In this document: piece by piece, positions 6,047-7,561 of the stretch
Layout of the letters: each line of letters opens with the position of its first letter
Position numbering within the stretch: the stretch's first letter is position 1
Assembly (NCBI GenBank): GCA_022865685.1
Contig: JALHUB010000299.1
Coordinates: forward strand, 1 to 7,561
Length of the DNA: 7,561 nucleotides
Direction: 5' to 3'
Source: Dehalococcoidia bacterium
GTDB taxonomy: Bacteria > Chloroflexota > Dehalococcoidia > DSTF01 > JALHUB01
Translations under genes and position numbers: made by a program
The notes under the pieces: generated by a model
What the model was told of the DNA's origin: nothing
Database searches by the model: none
What the model saw: only the letters and a program-made list of their open reading frames with translations

Positions 6047-7186
6047 TCAATCGACGCGATAGAACGCGGCCGCGGCCGTCGCTGCGCGGACGTTCTCCGG
6101 CGGCGTGCCGAAGGGCACCGCGTCGCCGCTGCCCAGGATGAACCCGCGCCGGTCCGGCTCCATTCGACTCAGCAGGCCGTCGACGTAAGCGTCCACTTCC
6201 GCCGCCGTGCCGCGGGCGAAGAGGGTCGGGTCTATCCCGCCCATGACGATGAACTTCTTCGCCCACGTCTTCCGGGCTTCGACGATATCCATGTCGCCGG
6301 TGGGCAGCGGTGTCACGTCGGAAATGCCGGCGTGGTGCGCCTCCGCGAAGTCGTCGGCGAAGGCGTTGAGCCTGCCGCACCAATGGGTGAGGAGCTTCTT
6401 GTCCCCGGCTTCGCGAAGTGCGGCGGCGTAATAGTTGACGAAGCGACGATCGTAGCGGCGGTACATGGACCGCGACGTCGTCGTCGAAGACAGGTTGTCG
6501 TGGAGGAAGTAGACTTCGGATGGCACCTCGGCCATCGCCTGCCACATTCGGAGGTGGAGGTCGTGGCAGGCCTCCAGCATCTCGTTCATCTCGTCAGGGT
6601 AGTCGGCGAGAAGGTATACCACCCCCTCCAGGCCGGCGTCGAAGTTGATCATCTGCTGCAGCGGCGAGGTCGGGCCGATGACGGTGACGAGGCCGCGGTC
6701 GCCGACTTTGGTGGCCGTCTCGTCGAAGTAGTCCGTCGAGATCCTGAAGGTGGTCTTCTCGACGACGTACTGGAACGTCTTGATGTCTTCGCGGGTGTGG
6801 ATGCGATTCTCCAGCACCCACGGGATGTAGGGGCTCTCCGGCCTGTACTCCAGGCGCCACTTCAGGTCGCCCACCGGCGTCTCAGTTATGTGGACAATGG
6901 AGCCGTTTTCACGGTACAGCTTCTGCTCGATGCCGGCCGGCGGGTCTTCGGGCCAGAAGGCGCCGATCCAGACGGGCGTATTCACGCGGAGCACCGGGGC
7001 CCGAATGAAGACCTGCCCCGTCAGCTCGTATTGAAGGTCCTCAAGGCTCAGTTGCGCCAGGTCGCCGGAGAGCGAAGCCTGGAAGTAGCCCTCGAGCAGC
7101 GGCGTGAAAGGAACGCGATCGCAGGACTGCCGGCGGAAGGCCGCCAGCAGTCGCTCGCGAGGGCTCATTGTCGCGTGATTGCTCAT
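6047..7186 (-). CDS. URO-D-like (MtaA/CmuA superfamily) probable methyltransferase heading the permease operon, 379 aa
   Basis: This is the most canonical superfamily member of the four. It opens with MSPRERLLAAFRRQSCDRVPF (residues 7-27), the usual MtaA/CmuA-type beginning, and continues with GPTSPLQQMI (171-180), HDNLSST (229-235), the zinc motif LTHWCGRLNAF (H268, C270, G271), FIVMGGIDP (312-320), and LGSGDAVPFGTPPENV (351-366), the loop that in relatives lies over the active site. There is no Cys in that last loop, unlike MtaA/MtbA, so a three-residue His/Cys/Cys site is incomplete. The true start is ATG 7186, with GGGAG on the minus strand 4 nt upstream; the frame stays open to 7366 but that extension is low-complexity basic sequence without a binding site. 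First gene of a four-gene operon with two importer permeases and a second URO-D-like protein. Likely role: methyl transfer from the imported substrate to a corrinoid protein, or from the corrinoid onward. Confidence 0.88.
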   Translation of the reverse strand: MSNHATMSPRERLLAAFRRQSCDRVPFTPLLEGYFQASLSGDLAQLSLEDLQYELTGQVFIRAPVLRVNTPVWIGAFWPEDPPAGIEQKLYRENGSIVHITETPVGDLKWRLEYRPESPYIPWVLENRIHTREDIKTFQYVVEKTTFRISTDYFDETATKVGDRGLVTVIGPTSPLQQMINFDAGLEGVVYLLADYPDEMNEMLEACHDLHLRMWQAMAEVPSEVYFLHDNLSSTTTSRSMYRRYDRRFVNYYAAALREAGDKKLLTHWCGRLNAFADDFAEAHHAGISDVTPLPTGDMDIVEARKTWAKKFIVMGGIDPTLFARGTAAEVDAYVDGLLSRMEPDRRGFILGSGDAVPFGTPPENVRAATAAAAFYRVD

Positions 7187-7263
7187 GCTGCTCCCATCGA
7201 CGATCCTAGCATAGCGAAGTCCATCGCGGAACTGAGGCCTCTCACTCCTTGATTTCTCATGGC

Positions 7264-7280
7264 CATCAACGCGCATCAAC
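7264..7280. repeat. Two CATCAAC direct repeats one helical turn apart
   Basis: CATCAAC occurs at 7264-7270 and again at 7274-7280, exactly 10 bp apart and so on the same face of the helix, about 80 bp upstream of the start of the minus-strand operon. A related CATCAAG lies at 7394-7400. The second copy runs into ATCAACTGAT, an imperfect dyad. This could be an activator or repressor site, or chance. Confidence 0.3.
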
Positions 7281-7412
7281 TGATTTGACGTGCGACGCCT
7301 CCTCCCGGTCGGCAGGGTCCGCGACCAGGCTTCGGAGATGACATGTCGGCCGGCAGGTGATAGCATATGGTGCGGAAATGCGATGGCATTGCCTCATCAA
7401 GTGTCGAGATGC

Positions 7413-7442
7413 TTGACCAAATCACCGACGATCAGTTAGGCT
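7413..7442 (+). promoter_or_regulatory. Candidate promoter of the corrinoid-protein gene, with a dyad over the -10
   Basis: TTGACC (7413-7418) matches five of six -35 positions. TAGGCT (7437-7442) fits the TANNNT form of a -10, and the spacer is 18 nt. The -10 sits inside the inverted repeat ATCAG-TTAGG-CTGAT (7431-7445), a possible operator. Transcription would begin near 7449, giving a leader of about 65 nt before ATG 7514. Confidence 0.4.
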
Positions 7443-7462
7443 GATTTCCCTACTGATGCCGG

Positions 7463-7499
7463 GCCAGCGGATGCCCCGCTTCGCATGAGTAGCACTGGC
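7463..7499 (+). other. Possible leader hairpins upstream of the corrinoid-protein gene
   Basis: AGCGG (7466-7470) and CCGCT (7476-7480) can pair around a 5-nt loop. Alternatively GCCAG (7463-7467) can pair with CTGGC (7495-7499), which ends just before the ribosome binding site at 7500-7505. The two overlap, so only one can form at a time. No known riboswitch class is recognised, and five-pair stems in GC-rich DNA are weak evidence. Confidence 0.2.
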
Positions 7500-7513
7500 A
7501 GGAGGAAAGACGA

Positions 7514-7561
7514 ATGAACCTCGACGACCTGAAGCAGCGGCTCATCGAAGGGGACGCCCCG
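7514..7561 (+). CDS. Start of a probable corrinoid-binding protein (MtaC/MtbC-like), cut by the window edge
   Basis: ATG 7514 follows a perfect AGGAGG (7500-7505) by 8 nt. The 16 visible residues, MNLDDLKQRLIEGDAP, resemble the first helix of the cap domain of methanol/methylamine-type corrinoid proteins and of MetH, which often begin with a short helix ending in a (I/V)xEGD(E/A) turn. The cobalamin-binding DxHxxG motif would lie downstream, beyond the window, so the identity rests on this short match plus the neighbourhood of URO-D-like methyltransferases and an activation-domain protein. The gene is divergent from the permease operon and shares its control region. Another helical protein cannot be excluded. 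Confidence 0.5.
   Translation, partial: MNLDDLKQRLIEGDAP

Larger units (their letters stand above)
7187..7513. promoter_or_regulatory. 327-nt divergent control region between the permease operon and the corrinoid-protein gene
   Basis: No convincing protein gene lies here. It must carry promoters for both directions. The plus-strand candidate is described separately. For the minus strand the best -10 I see is TATGCT (7213-7208), 21 nt upstream of ATG 7186, without a recognisable -35. Small dyads are present: AATGC-GATG-GCATT (7377-7390), CATATG (7364-7369) and those listed separately. I see no match to the B12 box of cobalamin riboswitches. Confidence 0.5.

Noticed and set aside
699..7186. 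True uroporphyrinogen decarboxylase (hemE) for haem synthesis
   Set aside because: None of the four has the N-terminal PxWxMRQAGR-type signature. All have H-x-C-G, as in the methyltransferase branch.
6035..7252. 405-aa plus-strand open frame opposite the operon-heading gene
   Set aside because: Shadow frame. The opposite strand carries the HWCG and LGSG motifs in a normal-length protein.
7183..7260. 25-codon minus-strand ORF ending in an ATGA overlap with ATG 7186
   Set aside because: The overlap is attractive for coupling, but no ribosome binding site precedes ATG 7260 and the peptide has no recognisable feature.
7187..7366. 60-residue N-terminal extension of the operon-heading URO-D-like gene
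   Set aside because: Arg/Ser-rich sequence without family similarity. ATG 7186 has GGGAG in position and the family motif MSPRERLLAAF starts six residues later.
7443..7513. Cobalamin riboswitch in the leader of the corrinoid-protein gene
   Set aside because: The expected leader is only about 65 nt and I see no conserved B12 box. Full riboswitches need much more sequence.
1..7561. CRISPR arrays, tRNA or rRNA genes, insertion sequences
   Set aside because: No regular repeat-spacer pattern, no tRNA-like cloverleaf or CCA end, no transposase-like protein and no terminal inverted repeats were seen.

Overview
This GC-rich bacterial window (third-position G/C is strongly preferred in every gene) reads as part of a corrinoid-dependent methyl-transfer locus. 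It contains four complete, divergent proteins of the uroporphyrinogen-decarboxylase-like (URO-D) superfamily, of the type that includes the methyltransferases MtaA, MtbA and CmuA. None carries the N-terminal substrate signature of true haem-pathway HemE. They are accompanied by the two membrane permeases of a Dpp/Opp-type ABC importer, a left-edge partial gene resembling the B12-dependent methionine synthase activation domain, and a right-edge partial gene whose first 16 residues look like the start of a small corrinoid-binding protein. The taxon cannot be fixed from sequence alone. Chloroflexota or another high-GC lineage rich in such paralogues is a reasonable guess, but it is inference only.

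Layout. (a) Positions 1-553, minus strand: 3' truncated activation-domain gene, with a good sigma70-like promoter at 584-612. (b) Positions 554-698: short divergent control region. (c) Positions 699-3026, plus strand: two URO-D-like genes 12 nt apart, surely one transcript. (d) Positions 3027-3097: convergent gap with a 9-bp hairpin followed on the minus strand by a T-run. (e) Positions 7186 down to 3098, minus strand: a four-gene operon in the order URO-D-like gene, DppB-type permease, DppC-type permease, URO-D-like gene, with junctions of +14, -8 and +27 nt. (f) Positions 7187-7513: a 327-nt divergent control region with a promoter candidate, a 10-bp-spaced direct repeat and small dyads. (g) Positions 7514-7561, plus strand: start of the putative corrinoid-protein gene behind a perfect AGGAGG ribosome binding site.

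Working model (inference): the permeases, with ATPases and a solute-binding protein encoded elsewhere, import a methylated compound. One or more URO-D-like enzymes move its methyl group to the corrinoid protein and onward to an acceptor such as a thiol or tetrahydrofolate. The activation-domain protein serves repair or reactivation of oxidised cobalamin. The unusual points are the number of non-redundant URO-D-like enzymes in one place, their differing metal-site residues, and the permease pair embedded between two of them in one operon. The substrate is unknown.
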